Assembly: GCF_016889805.1 (NCBI RefSeq)
Contig: NZ_CP069535.1
Location: 1,426,001 to 1,490,000, forward strand
Length of the DNA: 64,000 nt
DNA from: Rhodanobacter sp. FDAARGOS 1247
Lineage (GTDB): Bacteria; Pseudomonadota; Gammaproteobacteria; Xanthomonadales; Rhodanobacteraceae
Reading direction: 5' to 3'
The notes under the pieces are model-generated. The model saw nothing but the letters and a program-made list of their open reading frames with translations. It made no database searches and was not told where the DNA came from. Made by a program: the position numbers and the translations under genes. This document shows, piece by piece, positions 19,970 to 27,852 of this stretch (its first letter is position 1; each line of letters starts with the position of its first letter).

Positions 19970-20899
19970 ATGATCACTCCCCCCGCCGATGCGCACGACC
20001 CGGCCGCCGTTGGCGACAACCGGCTCGTCGTGGCCATTTCCTCGCGCGCGCTGTTCGACCTCGGCGACAGCCATGCGCTGTTCGAGCGTGATGGCCTGGA
20101 CGCCTATCGCGCATTCCAGATCGATCACGAGAACGAGATCCTGCAGCCCGGCGTGGCGTTTCCGCTGGTGCAGAAGCTGCTCGGCCTCAACAAGCTTGCC
20201 GGCGACGTGCCGCCGGTCGAGGTGATCCTGCTGTCGCGCAACTCCGGCGACACCGGTTTGCGCATCTTCAACGCGATCCAGCACTACGGCCTGGAAATCA
20301 GCCGTGCCGCGTTCACCAGTGGCGCGCCCACCTCCGATTACATCGCGCCGTTCAAGGCCGATCTGTTCCTTTCCGCCAACGCCGAAGACGTCGGCCGCGC
20401 GCTCGCCGCCGGGGTGGCTGCGGCCACGATCCTGCCCAGCACCGCGCCGCCGCGCGCCAGCGAACAACTGCGCATCGCGTTCGATGGCGATGCCGTGCTG
20501 TTCGGCGACGAGGGCGAGCGGGTGTCACGCGAGGAAGGGCTGGAAGCCTTCCATCGCAGCGAGACCGAACACGCCGCCGAGCCGCTGTCGGTGGGCCCGT
20601 TCCGCGGTTTCCTCACCGCGCTGCATCGCCTGCAGGTCGCGTTTCCGGCCGAGAACTCGCCGATCCGCACCGCCCTGGTCACCGCGCGCTCCGCGCCCGC
20701 GCACAAGCGGGTGATCCTCACACTGCGGCGCTGGGGTGTGCGCATCGACGAGGCGCTGTTCCTCGGCGGCCGCGACAAGGGGCCGTTCCTCGATGCATTC
20801 GGCGCCGACATCTTCTTCGACGACTCGCCGGCCAACGTGGAATCCGCGCGCCGACATGTGGCGACGGGACACGTACCGCACGGCGTGAGCAATCGCTGA
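19970..20899 (+). CDS. cytosolic 5'-nucleotidase (NT5C1-like family)
   Basis: The 309-residue protein resembles the bacterial relatives of eukaryotic cytosolic 5'-nucleotidase I, HAD-type phosphatases acting on nucleoside monophosphates. Visible family segments are VVAISSRALFDLGDSHALFE, VEVILLSRNSGDTGLRIFNAIQHYG, LFLSANAEDV and TALVTARSAPAHKRVILTLRRWG, with the late acidic pair FFDDSPANV as metal ligands. The start is at 19970 with no clear ribosome binding site. A small hairpin (ACGGAA-aggc-TTCCGT, 20911-20926) lies between its stop and the convergent next gene. Confidence 0.9.
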   Translation: MITPPADAHDPAAVGDNRLVVAISSRALFDLGDSHALFERDGLDAYRAFQIDHENEILQPGVAFPLVQKLLGLNKLAGDVPPVEVILLSRNSGDTGLRIFNAIQHYGLEISRAAFTSGAPTSDYIAPFKADLFLSANAEDVGRALAAGVAAATILPSTAPPRASEQLRIAFDGDAVLFGDEGERVSREEGLEAFHRSETEHAAEPLSVGPFRGFLTALHRLQVAFPAENSPIRTALVTARSAPAHKRVILTLRRWGVRIDEALFLGGRDKGPFLDAFGADIFFDDSPANVESARRHVATGHVPHGVSNR

Positions 20900-20945
20900 T
20901 CGGGTTCGGTACGGAAAGGCTTCCGTCGGCACGAAGCGTCTCGTT

Positions 20946-21953
20946 TCAATGAACGTAATTGATCGCGATGGCCGGCGTGATCGTGGTCGTCGTGCGATGG
21001 CCGGTAATCACCCGCGTGCCGAACAGCACGCCCAGGTTGGCGCTCCAGCTGTACTCGATCGCCGGCGCAAAGCCGAACGCTTCGCTGGTCCCCGAGTGTC
21101 GATGGATGCGCGCATCGCCGTAGCCGGGCAGCATCACGCCGTTCACGCTGCTGCCGTGACTGCGGCGATAGGTGACGTCCAGTGCCAACACCCAGCGTTG
21201 GCTCAGGCTGTATTCCCAGGCGGCGTTGACGAAGAACGAGTTGCCAGGCCGGGCATTGCCGCGAAAGCCCTGGGCCGTGCCATAGACGCTTGCGTCCTCG
21301 ACGTGTGCATGGCCGGAAACGGACTGCGCAATGTTGAGACGCATGCGCAGGATGCGGCCGTTCGCAAGCCAGAAGTAAGTTTGCGTGTTGAGCTGCAAGG
21401 TCGTGGTATCGGCTCCGCTGCCGAGGCCATCGCCAGGCCGGTCGCCCAGCCGGTCATGCTTTCCGCTCGGCAGCGTCTGTTGCAATTGCAGCGAGATCGT
21501 CGGCAGGGAACTGCCTTCGTGGAATTCGGTGAGCCGGTATTGCGCCTGTACGCTCACGTCGCCCATTCGGACGCCCGAACTGTCGCCCGGGCCATCCAGC
21601 CGGGTGTAGCCCAGCACGGGAACCAGGCCCACCGTCAGCCGATCGGTGAGCCCATAGAGCATGTACGTCAGCGAGCCGAAACCATCCGAGTGGGGCGAGG
21701 ACACGTCGTAGACATAGGGCTCGATCAGGTAATGGCCACGCGGCAACGTCGCGGCCGAGTTCGCCAGCATCGGACCGGTCCACCACGCGTCGTCCAGCGA
21801 CTGTCGCGCAGGGGGCGAGGGCTGGGCTTCGGAGAGCGCCGCCGGATTTGCCGCGGCCTGGCCCCACGCGGCCGGCGACAGCATGATGCCGACGAGCATG
21901 CGGGACAGGGTGAAACATCGTCGTCGCGGCGATGGGGTTCTTGCCGACTTCAT
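20946..21953 (-). CDS. outer-membrane beta-barrel protein of the phenol-degradation MetA/transporter-like family
   Basis: The 335-residue protein has an N-terminal signal region (MKSARTPSP to AAWGQA, cleavage near residue 32) and then alternating amphipathic strands ending in a C-terminal INYVH, as expected for an outer-membrane barrel. LPRGHYLIEPYVYDV and LTYMLYGLTDRLTVGLVPVLGY match the family often annotated only as 'transporter'. The ATG at 21953 is preceded by GGAG. It lies 74 bp after the LysE exporter gene on the same strand, and the three genes NIPSNAP-LysE-barrel may form one unit. The substrate is unknown. Confidence 0.75.
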   Translation of the reverse strand: MKSARTPSPRRRCFTLSRMLVGIMLSPAAWGQAAANPAALSEAQPSPPARQSLDDAWWTGPMLANSAATLPRGHYLIEPYVYDVSSPHSDGFGSLTYMLYGLTDRLTVGLVPVLGYTRLDGPGDSSGVRMGDVSVQAQYRLTEFHEGSSLPTISLQLQQTLPSGKHDRLGDRPGDGLGSGADTTTLQLNTQTYFWLANGRILRMRLNIAQSVSGHAHVEDASVYGTAQGFRGNARPGNSFFVNAAWEYSLSQRWVLALDVTYRRSHGSSVNGVMLPGYGDARIHRHSGTSEAFGFAPAIEYSWSANLGVLFGTRVITGHRTTTTITPAIAINYVH

Positions 21954-22027
21954 CTTCAAGGTGCTCCGCTCTGCTGGTCGGGCCGTACGATCCGTTGTCT
22001 GTCTCGTCACCGCCATCCGTTTCTTGC

Positions 22028-22663
22028 TCAGATCCGCTGCCAGCCTTCGAATCCGGTCAGCATCGCCGCGGCAATCAGCAGGCCGCCCACGCAGCGGTTC
22101 GCCAGCATGCCGGCTGCCGGCCGGCCTTGCAGCCACCGTCGTGCCCGGTCGGCCATCACGGTCACGCCGCCGTAGATGAAGAACTGGTTGATCGCGATGA
22201 TCAGCCACATCAGCGTCGCCTGCAGCCAGATCAGGCCGTATTCGGGCCGCAGGAACTGCGGGAACACGGCGAGCATGAACAGGTAAGCCTTGGGGTTGAG
22301 CAGGCTGGTCAGCACGCCCTGGCGAAACGTCGCTGCGCGCGAACGCAGCGGGACGTCCGTGTGCAGGCCGAGGGAGGCCTCGCTGCGCAGCAGCGAGATG
22401 CCGATCCAGGCGATGTACAGCGCACCGGCCAGCAGCAGCGCGTTGAACGCGCCCGGAACCAGCTTGATCAGCACGCTGATGCCCAGCGCCGTCATCAGCA
22501 CATGGCAGACCCCGCCGGCGATGATGCCGGCCACCGCGGCGAAACCGCGGCTGCGCCCGCCGGCCAGGGTGCTGCCCATGACGAAGGCCATGTCCAGGCC
22601 CGGCAACACGATGATGCCGAAGACCAGGGCGAAGAACAGCCACAGTTGTTCGTAGTGGTTCAT
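22028..22663 (-). CDS. LysE/RhtB-family amino-acid exporter
   Basis: The 211-residue inner-membrane protein shows about six hydrophobic helices and the family signature FGIIVLPGLDMAFVMGSTLAGG at the N-terminus, and LLNPKAYLFMLAVFPQF in the middle. Members export amino acids or related metabolites. The start overlaps the stop of the upstream NIPSNAP gene by four bases (ATGA), so the two are translated together. The exported compound cannot be inferred. Confidence 0.92.
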   Translation of the reverse strand: MNHYEQLWLFFALVFGIIVLPGLDMAFVMGSTLAGGRSRGFAAVAGIIAGGVCHVLMTALGISVLIKLVPGAFNALLLAGALYIAWIGISLLRSEASLGLHTDVPLRSRAATFRQGVLTSLLNPKAYLFMLAVFPQFLRPEYGLIWLQATLMWLIIAINQFFIYGGVTVMADRARRWLQGRPAAGMLANRCVGGLLIAAAMLTGFEGWQRI

Positions 22664-23514
22664 GGCGCGCTCCCCGCGTTCGCATCGGGCAACCAGCGCA
22701 GGCGCGAGCGCGGGGTCGGGTCCATCACCACGCGTTCCGGCGTGCCGCTCAGCAGGCCGCTGGCGGCGAGCGACTGTTCAGCGGCCGCCAGCCGTGGCAT
22801 CAGTTGCTTGTCCAGCGTGGCGTTGTCGCGGACCACGCCCAGCCACACCAGGAACGGCCCGTCGCTGCGTATCGGCAGCTGCGGAAAGTTGTTCGGCACG
22901 TCCAGCGACACCAGCACGCCGGCCGGGTGCACGCCGTCGACACGGTAGGCGTCGAACGCCGCCTCGGCCTGTTTCGCGAAGGCTTCCTCGCTGCCTTTCT
23001 TCACCGCGAAGATCTGCGCGACCACGACACCCTGCGCGCCGCGTTCTTCGGTCACCGGGTCCACCGCGGGCAGCACGCTGACGCCCTGATCCGCATGCAG
23101 CGGGCGCAACAGCATCACGTTGTCGCTGTCCGGCAGGATCGCGTTGACCTTGACGCGATGTTCCTTCCACAGCGGGCCGTAGTAGAACGCGGCGTTGACG
23201 ATCGGCCGCGCGTTGATGTCGTGGAAGCCACGCAGCCAGGTGAAGCGGTTCGGATGCCCGCGCTCGGCGAACTGACCGAACACCATCGCGCCGAGTTGCT
23301 CGAACGCTTCCGGGAAGTACGCATCGAAGTACTTGACGAAGTGCGCCAGCTCGCCGTCGCTGGTGACGTAACGACGGAACTCGACGACCTGGTAATCCTG
23401 CAGATGCTGCACGCTTTCCATCGTGGGGGCCTCGTTCGTGGCGTGTGCCGACAGGGCGGTACCGAGCGCGATGGCCGCGACGGTGCCGGACAACAGTCGT
23501 TGGACGTGGTTCAT
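22660..23514 (-). CDS. exported NIPSNAP-family protein
   Basis: The 284-residue protein begins with a signal peptide (MNHVQRLLSGTVAAIALGTALSAHA, cleavage near residue 25). A NIPSNAP domain follows (VVEFRRYVTSDGELAHFVKYFDAYFPEAFEQLG), a ferredoxin-like fold of unknown chemistry; a second related half occurs at VVVAQIFAVKKGSEEAFAKQ. AGGA just upstream of 23514 supports the start. It heads an operon with LysE and is divergent from a WYL-domain regulator that probably controls it. Confidence 0.85.
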   Translation of the reverse strand: MNHVQRLLSGTVAAIALGTALSAHATNEAPTMESVQHLQDYQVVEFRRYVTSDGELAHFVKYFDAYFPEAFEQLGAMVFGQFAERGHPNRFTWLRGFHDINARPIVNAAFYYGPLWKEHRVKVNAILPDSDNVMLLRPLHADQGVSVLPAVDPVTEERGAQGVVVAQIFAVKKGSEEAFAKQAEAAFDAYRVDGVHPAGVLVSLDVPNNFPQLPIRSDGPFLVWLGVVRDNATLDKQLMPRLAAAEQSLAASGLLSGTPERVVMDPTPRSRLRWLPDANAGSAP

Positions 23515-23566
23515 GGGGATTCCTGGCTGTGCGCCGAGTCGCGCGAGACCTACGCTAAGGCACATA

Positions 23567-23585
23567 CAGGGCAATAATCGCCCTG
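23567..23585. promoter_or_regulatory. inverted repeat in the NIPSNAP/WYL divergent promoter region
   Basis: CAGGGC-N7-GCCCTG is a perfect 6-bp dyad within an 84-93 bp divergent intergenic region. The AT-rich centre (AATAAT) could double as a -10. It is a candidate site for the WYL regulator. Confidence 0.35.
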
Positions 23586-23607
23586 ATTTGCCGTTACCAT
23601 GGCGGCC

Positions 23608-24570
23608 ATGGCCAAACCCACCACCCGCGTGCTGGCGGTGCTCGACCTGCTGCAGAGCCACGGCCGCATGAGCGGGCCGGAACTGGCGCGCCGGGTCGGC
23701 GTCGACGTGCGCACGCTGCGGCGCTACATCGTGGCGCTGGAAGACCTCGGCATCCCGCTCACCACCGAGCGCGGCCGCGCCGGTGCCTACATGCTGGTCG
23801 CCGGCTTCAAGTTGCCGCCGATGATGTTCACCAACGACGAGGCGGTGGCGCTGTCGGTCGGCCTGGTGGCGGCGCGGGGGCTGGGCCTGGCCGAAGCGTC
23901 ACCGGCGGTGGAAAGCGTGCAGGCCAAGCTGGCGCGGGTGATGCCCGACAAGTTGAAGCGCCACGCGAATGCGATTGCAGACACGGTGAAGGTGGACTTG
24001 TTGCCGGCCTCGGGCACGCCGGGCAGCAACGCGGCGCTGATCGCGCTGGCGGGTGCGGCGCAGGCGCAGCGGCGCGTGCGGATGCATTACGAATCGGCCG
24101 CGGGCGTGCGCACCGAGCGCGAGTTCGATCCCTACGGCCTGGCCTGGCGGGCCGGTGCCTGGTACGCGCTGGGCATGTGCCACCTGCGTCATGGCCTGCG
24201 TTCGTTCCGGCTCGATCGCGTGGGCGAGGTGAGCCTGCTCGAACCGTCGTTCCGGCGACCGCCGGGTTTCGATGCGCTGGATCAGCTGCTGCAATCCATC
24301 GGCGCGATCGCTTACGCCCACCCGATCGAGGTGTTGCTGCACACGGACCTGCAGACGGCGCGCCGGGTGTTCTCGCTTGCCTTCGGCGTGCTTGAGCCGG
24401 TCGAAGGCGGCGTGCTCCTGCGCACCAGCGCCGATGATCTCGACTGGTTCGCCCGCCAGCTGGCCGGGCTGGCGTTCGACTTCGAGATCCGCACGCCCGC
24501 GAAGCTCCGTGTCGAACTGGCCCGTTGCGCGGCACGGCTGCAGCGTCTGGCCACGACAGCTGCCGGTTGA
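23608..24570 (+). CDS. YafY-type transcriptional regulator with WYL domain
   Basis: The 320-residue protein has an N-terminal helix-turn-helix (TRVLAVLDLLQSHGRMSGPELARRVGVDVRTLRRYIVAL) and a WYL domain around residue 150-220 (HYESAAGVRTEREFDPYGLAWRAGAWYALGMCH), a sensor fold that binds ligands or nucleic acids. The start could be 23599 (MAAMAKP) or 23608 (MAKPTT); I chose the second by family habit, as neither has a clear ribosome binding site. It is divergent from the NIPSNAP-LysE operon, its likely target. Confidence 0.9.
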   Translation: MAKPTTRVLAVLDLLQSHGRMSGPELARRVGVDVRTLRRYIVALEDLGIPLTTERGRAGAYMLVAGFKLPPMMFTNDEAVALSVGLVAARGLGLAEASPAVESVQAKLARVMPDKLKRHANAIADTVKVDLLPASGTPGSNAALIALAGAAQAQRRVRMHYESAAGVRTEREFDPYGLAWRAGAWYALGMCHLRHGLRSFRLDRVGEVSLLEPSFRRPPGFDALDQLLQSIGAIAYAHPIEVLLHTDLQTARRVFSLAFGVLEPVEGGVLLRTSADDLDWFARQLAGLAFDFEIRTPAKLRVELARCAARLQRLATTAAG

Positions 24571-24583
24571 GCTGCAGCGACCC

Positions 24584-25459
24584 TCACACCACCCGCGTGC
24601 GCTTCCACCAGCGCGTGACCTTGTCCTCGCGCACGAAGGTGAACAGGCCCGCGCCCAGGATGATCGCGATGCCGATCGCCATCGGCCAGTCCAGCGCGTC
24701 GTGGAACAGCACGTAGCCCAGCAGCACCGCCCACAGCATCTGGCTGTACTGGGTCGGCGCGACATGGTTGGCCGGCGCGCGCTGGGTGGCCAGCATCAGC
24801 AGCACCGAGGCCAGCGCGGCGAGCAGGCCGTAGCCGAGCAGGAACAGCCACTGCACCAGCCCGGGCCAGCGGAAGTCGGCCAGCATCATCAGCCCGGCGA
24901 ACAGCAGCGAGCCGATCATGCCGGCGCCGTACAGGGTGATGCGTTTCTCGTGGGGGCCGGCCATGCGCAGCGCGATCATCGAGATCGCGCCCGAAAGCCC
25001 GCAGATGATCGCGGCCAGGTGGCCGATGCCGAGCACCCGGAAGCCCGGTCGCAGCACCACCAGCACGCCGATGAAGCCGGCCACCACCGCCGACCAGCGG
25101 CGCCAGCCCACGTGCTCCTTCAGCACCAGCACCGACAGGATGGTGACGAAGATCGGCAGCAGGAAGATCAGCGCGAACGCCTCGGCCATCGGCAGCGCGG
25201 TGAACGCGACCACGGCGGAAATGCTGCCGATCGCGCTGGCCACCGCGCGCACCAGCCACAGGCCCTGGCGCTGCGCCCGCACCACGTCGCGCCAGCGATC
25301 GCCGCGACCCTTGATGAAGGGCAGGGCGGTCAGCCCCAGCACCGCGCCGAAGAACACCGCCTCGTAGGGCGGCAGCGAGCCGCGCAGCAGCTTCACGAAG
25401 GCATCGCTGAGGGCGAACGCGGCGAAGGCCATGAAGCCGAGCAAGACGCCTTTGAACAT
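24584..25459 (-). CDS. EamA/DMT-family transporter
   Basis: The 291-residue inner-membrane protein shows ten hydrophobic helices in two homologous halves, the EamA repeat. The first half opens with MFKGVLLGFMAFAAFALSDAFVKLL, the second has ICGLSGAISMIALRM and ends EDKVTRWWKRTRVV. It is probably a metabolite exporter. The start at 25459 is the first Met of the conserved N-terminus; the open frame continues upstream without meaning. It is divergent from gcdH, with a 121-bp shared promoter region. Confidence 0.9.
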   Translation of the reverse strand: MFKGVLLGFMAFAAFALSDAFVKLLRGSLPPYEAVFFGAVLGLTALPFIKGRGDRWRDVVRAQRQGLWLVRAVASAIGSISAVVAFTALPMAEAFALIFLLPIFVTILSVLVLKEHVGWRRWSAVVAGFIGVLVVLRPGFRVLGIGHLAAIICGLSGAISMIALRMAGPHEKRITLYGAGMIGSLLFAGLMMLADFRWPGLVQWLFLLGYGLLAALASVLLMLATQRAPANHVAPTQYSQMLWAVLLGYVLFHDALDWPMAIGIAIILGAGLFTFVREDKVTRWWKRTRVV

Positions 25460-25543
25460 GGGATTCCGGAGCGGCGGGGTGACCGGCGGGAATTGTACGC
25501 GCCGCAAGCCCGCTTTCGGCCTGCGGGGCAGGTCCGCCCGCGC

Positions 25544-25549
25544 TACAAT
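25544..25549 (+). promoter_or_regulatory. -10 candidate for gcdH
   Basis: TACAAT lies 31 bp before the start codon, the same distance as TAAAAT before the other acyl-CoA dehydrogenase gene. The downstream leaders are also alike (TTGCCGGAGCTT then the ATG). No clear -35 was seen. Confidence 0.35.
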
Positions 25550-25580
25550 GCCCGCTTTACGTGCCCTTGCCGGAGCTTCC

Positions 25581-26750
25581 ATGGCTGTCAGTCTGAATCC
25601 GCTCGATCTGTACGATGTCCGCTCGCTGCTCACCGACGAGGAGCGCATGGTGCAGGACTCCGTCGGCCGTTTCGTCGACGAGCGCGTGTTGCCGATCATC
25701 GGCGACTGCTTCGACCAGGGCCGCTTCCCGAAGGAGCTGATCCCCGAGATCGCCGGCCTCGGCCTGCTCGGCGCCACCATCCCCGAGGAATACGGCGGCG
25801 CCGGCATGAACGGCGTCAGCTACGGCCTGATCTGCCAGGAGCTGGAGCGCGGCGATTCGGGCCTGCGCAGCTTCGCCTCGGTGCAGAGCTCGCTGTGCAT
25901 GTACCCGATCTTCGCCTACGGCAGCGAGGAGCAGAAGAAGCACTACCTGCCGCAGATGTCGGCCGGCGAGGTGATCGGCTGCTTCGGCCTGACCGAACCG
26001 CACGGCGGCTCCGACCCGGCCAACATGAAGACCAACGCCAGGAAGGACGGCGGCGACTGGGTCATCAACGGCGCCAAGATGTGGATCACCAACGGCAACC
26101 TGGCGCATATCGCGATCGTGTGGGCGCAGACGGACGACGGCATCCAGGGCTTCGTGGTGCCGACCGACACGGCCGGCTTCAAGGCGCAGGAAATCCACAA
26201 GAAGATGAGCCTGCGCGCCTCGGTCACCAGCGCGCTGTTCTTCGACAACGTGCGCGTGCCGGACAGCGCGCGCCTGCCCAACGTGAAAGGCCTGAAGGGC
26301 CCGCTGGGCTGCCTGACCCAGGCGCGCTACGGCATCACCTGGGGCCCGATCGGCGCGGCGCAGGCCTGCCTCAAGGAAGTGCTCGACTACACGGCCGAGC
26401 GCATCCTGTTCGGCAAGCCGCTGGCCTCCAACCAGGCGGTGCAGCTGAAGATGGCCGACATGGCCAGGCGCATCACCACCGCCCAGCTGCTGTCGCTGCA
26501 GCTCGGTCGCCTGAAGGACGCGGGCAAGATGCAGCCGACCCAGGTCTCGCTGGCGAAGTGGAACAACTGCCGCATGGCCATCGACATCGCGCGCCAGTGC
26601 CGCGACATCCTCGGCGGCGCCGGCATCACCACCGAGCACGGCGCGATCCGCCATGCGCTGAACCTGGAATCGGTGATCACCTATGAAGGCACCGAGACCG
26701 TGCACGAGCTGGTGGTCGGCCGCGAACTGACCGGCATCAACGCGTTCTGA
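25581..26750 (+). CDS. gcdH: glutaryl-CoA dehydrogenase
   Basis: The 389-residue acyl-CoA dehydrogenase oxidises and decarboxylates glutaryl-CoA to crotonyl-CoA in lysine and tryptophan breakdown. The glutaryl-specific features are the N-terminal LNPLDLYDVRSLLTDEERMV and the C-terminal ITYEGTETVHELVVGRELTGINAF, where the Glu of YEGT is the catalytic base. EEYGGAGMNGVSYG and CFGLTEPHGGSDP line the flavin site. The length is normal. GGAG precedes the start. A GNAT gene follows 16 bp later on the same strand. Confidence 0.95.
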   Translation: MAVSLNPLDLYDVRSLLTDEERMVQDSVGRFVDERVLPIIGDCFDQGRFPKELIPEIAGLGLLGATIPEEYGGAGMNGVSYGLICQELERGDSGLRSFASVQSSLCMYPIFAYGSEEQKKHYLPQMSAGEVIGCFGLTEPHGGSDPANMKTNARKDGGDWVINGAKMWITNGNLAHIAIVWAQTDDGIQGFVVPTDTAGFKAQEIHKKMSLRASVTSALFFDNVRVPDSARLPNVKGLKGPLGCLTQARYGITWGPIGAAQACLKEVLDYTAERILFGKPLASNQAVQLKMADMARRITTAQLLSLQLGRLKDAGKMQPTQVSLAKWNNCRMAIDIARQCRDILGGAGITTEHGAIRHALNLESVITYEGTETVHELVVGRELTGINAF

Positions 26751-26766
26751 AAGGGGTTTGCCGCGC

Positions 26767-27309
26767 ATGGATTTCGATTCGCTGCGCATCGACACCGAAC
26801 GCCTGATCCTGCGTCCGCCGCGGGCAGAGGATTTCGACGCCTATGCCGTCAACATGGCCGATGCCGAAGCGGCCCGCTTCATCGGCGGGCAGCAGGCGCG
26901 TGCGGCCGCGTGGCGAGGTTTCCTGTCGCTGGCTGGTGCATGGATGATCCAGGGTTTCTCGATGTTTTCGGTGATCGAGAAAAGCAGCGGCCAGTGGATC
27001 GGCCGGCTCGGCCCCTGGCATCCGGAAGGCTGGCCCGGCACCGAGGTGGGCTGGGGCCTGGCCCGCAGCGCCTGGGGCAAGGGCTACGCGCTGGAAGGCT
27101 GCACCGCCGCGATTGACTGGACCTTCGACCAGCTTGGCTGGGACGAGATGATCCATTCCATCCACCCCGACAACCACGCCTCGCAGGCGCTGGCGCAGCG
27201 GCTGGGTTCGACCTGCCGCGGCCCCGGCAAGCTGCCCGCGCCGTATGAGGATTCGCCCACCGACATCTGGGCGCAGACGCGCGAGCAGTGGCGCCGGCGT
27301 CGCCGATGA
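26767..27309 (+). CDS. GNAT-family N-acetyltransferase (RimJ/RimL-like)
   Basis: The 180-residue protein starts with the RimJ-like IDTERLILRPPRAEDFDAY. It has the acetyl-CoA-binding stretch GWGLARSAWGKGYALEGCTAAIDWTFDQLG and NHASQALAQRLGS late in the fold. The acceptor is unknown. The ATG at 26767 follows AAGGGG at 26751-26756 by ten bases. It is in an operon after gcdH and overlaps the next gene by four bases. Confidence 0.88.
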   Translation: MDFDSLRIDTERLILRPPRAEDFDAYAVNMADAEAARFIGGQQARAAAWRGFLSLAGAWMIQGFSMFSVIEKSSGQWIGRLGPWHPEGWPGTEVGWGLARSAWGKGYALEGCTAAIDWTFDQLGWDEMIHSIHPDNHASQALAQRLGSTCRGPGKLPAPYEDSPTDIWAQTREQWRRRRR

Positions 27310-27812
27310 GCCACCTGTCGCCCGCGCTGTACGCCACCCTGGCCGAGATCGCGCCGGACCTGCACGTGCAGTGCGTCGATCCGTGGTGCGTGATCGGCAG
27401 CACCGCGGCGCTGCTGCTGGGCGCGCAGACCAGCGCGGCGGATGTGGATGTGTTGACCTCGCGGGCGGACGCGGAGCGTCTGATGGCGCACTGGGCAGCG
27501 CGCCGCGAGTCCGCGTTTGCGCCGCCCGACGACGATCGCTTCCGCTCGCATTTCGCCCGTTTCCGTTTTCCCGGCGCGCCGGTCGATGTGATGGGCGCGC
27601 TTGAACTCCATGTCGACGAATACTGGCAACCCGTGCTGCCGGGAAAGCTGGTGCTGGCCGGCGTGAATGGCCTGGCCGTGCCGGTGCCGTCGGTCGACGA
27701 CCAGATCCGGCTGCTTGAAAGCTTCGGTCGCGAAAAAGATGCGCCCCGCGTTGCCGCCTTGCGCGCCCTGGCCGCCCCGGCCTTCAGCGTGCCGGTCGTA
27801 TCCCTCCATTGA
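27306..27812 (+). CDS. nucleotidyltransferase-fold protein of unknown function
   Basis: This 168-residue protein has an N-terminal pattern resembling minimal nucleotidyltransferases (VIGSTAALLLGAQTSAADVDVLTS, a GS followed about ten residues later by DVD). A second acidic site comes at FRFPGAPVDVMGALELHVDEY. No other domain is recognisable. The start codon overlaps the GNAT stop (ATGA), so the two are co-translated. It may modify a small molecule or protein, but catalytic residues are only suggested, and a toxin-antitoxin role is not supported by any partner. Confidence 0.65.
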   Translation: MSHLSPALYATLAEIAPDLHVQCVDPWCVIGSTAALLLGAQTSAADVDVLTSRADAERLMAHWAARRESAFAPPDDDRFRSHFARFRFPGAPVDVMGALELHVDEYWQPVLPGKLVLAGVNGLAVPVPSVDDQIRLLESFGREKDAPRVAALRALAAPAFSVPVVSLH

Positions 27813-27852
27813 TGCCGCGTTGCGGCTGCCTGTCCACCCACACGAATTCGCC

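Noticed and set aside
27306..27812. Toxin-antitoxin module with the GNAT gene
   Set aside because: GNAT toxins of that class pair with RHH antitoxins; here the partner is nucleotidyltransferase-like and the GNAT is RimJ/L-type.
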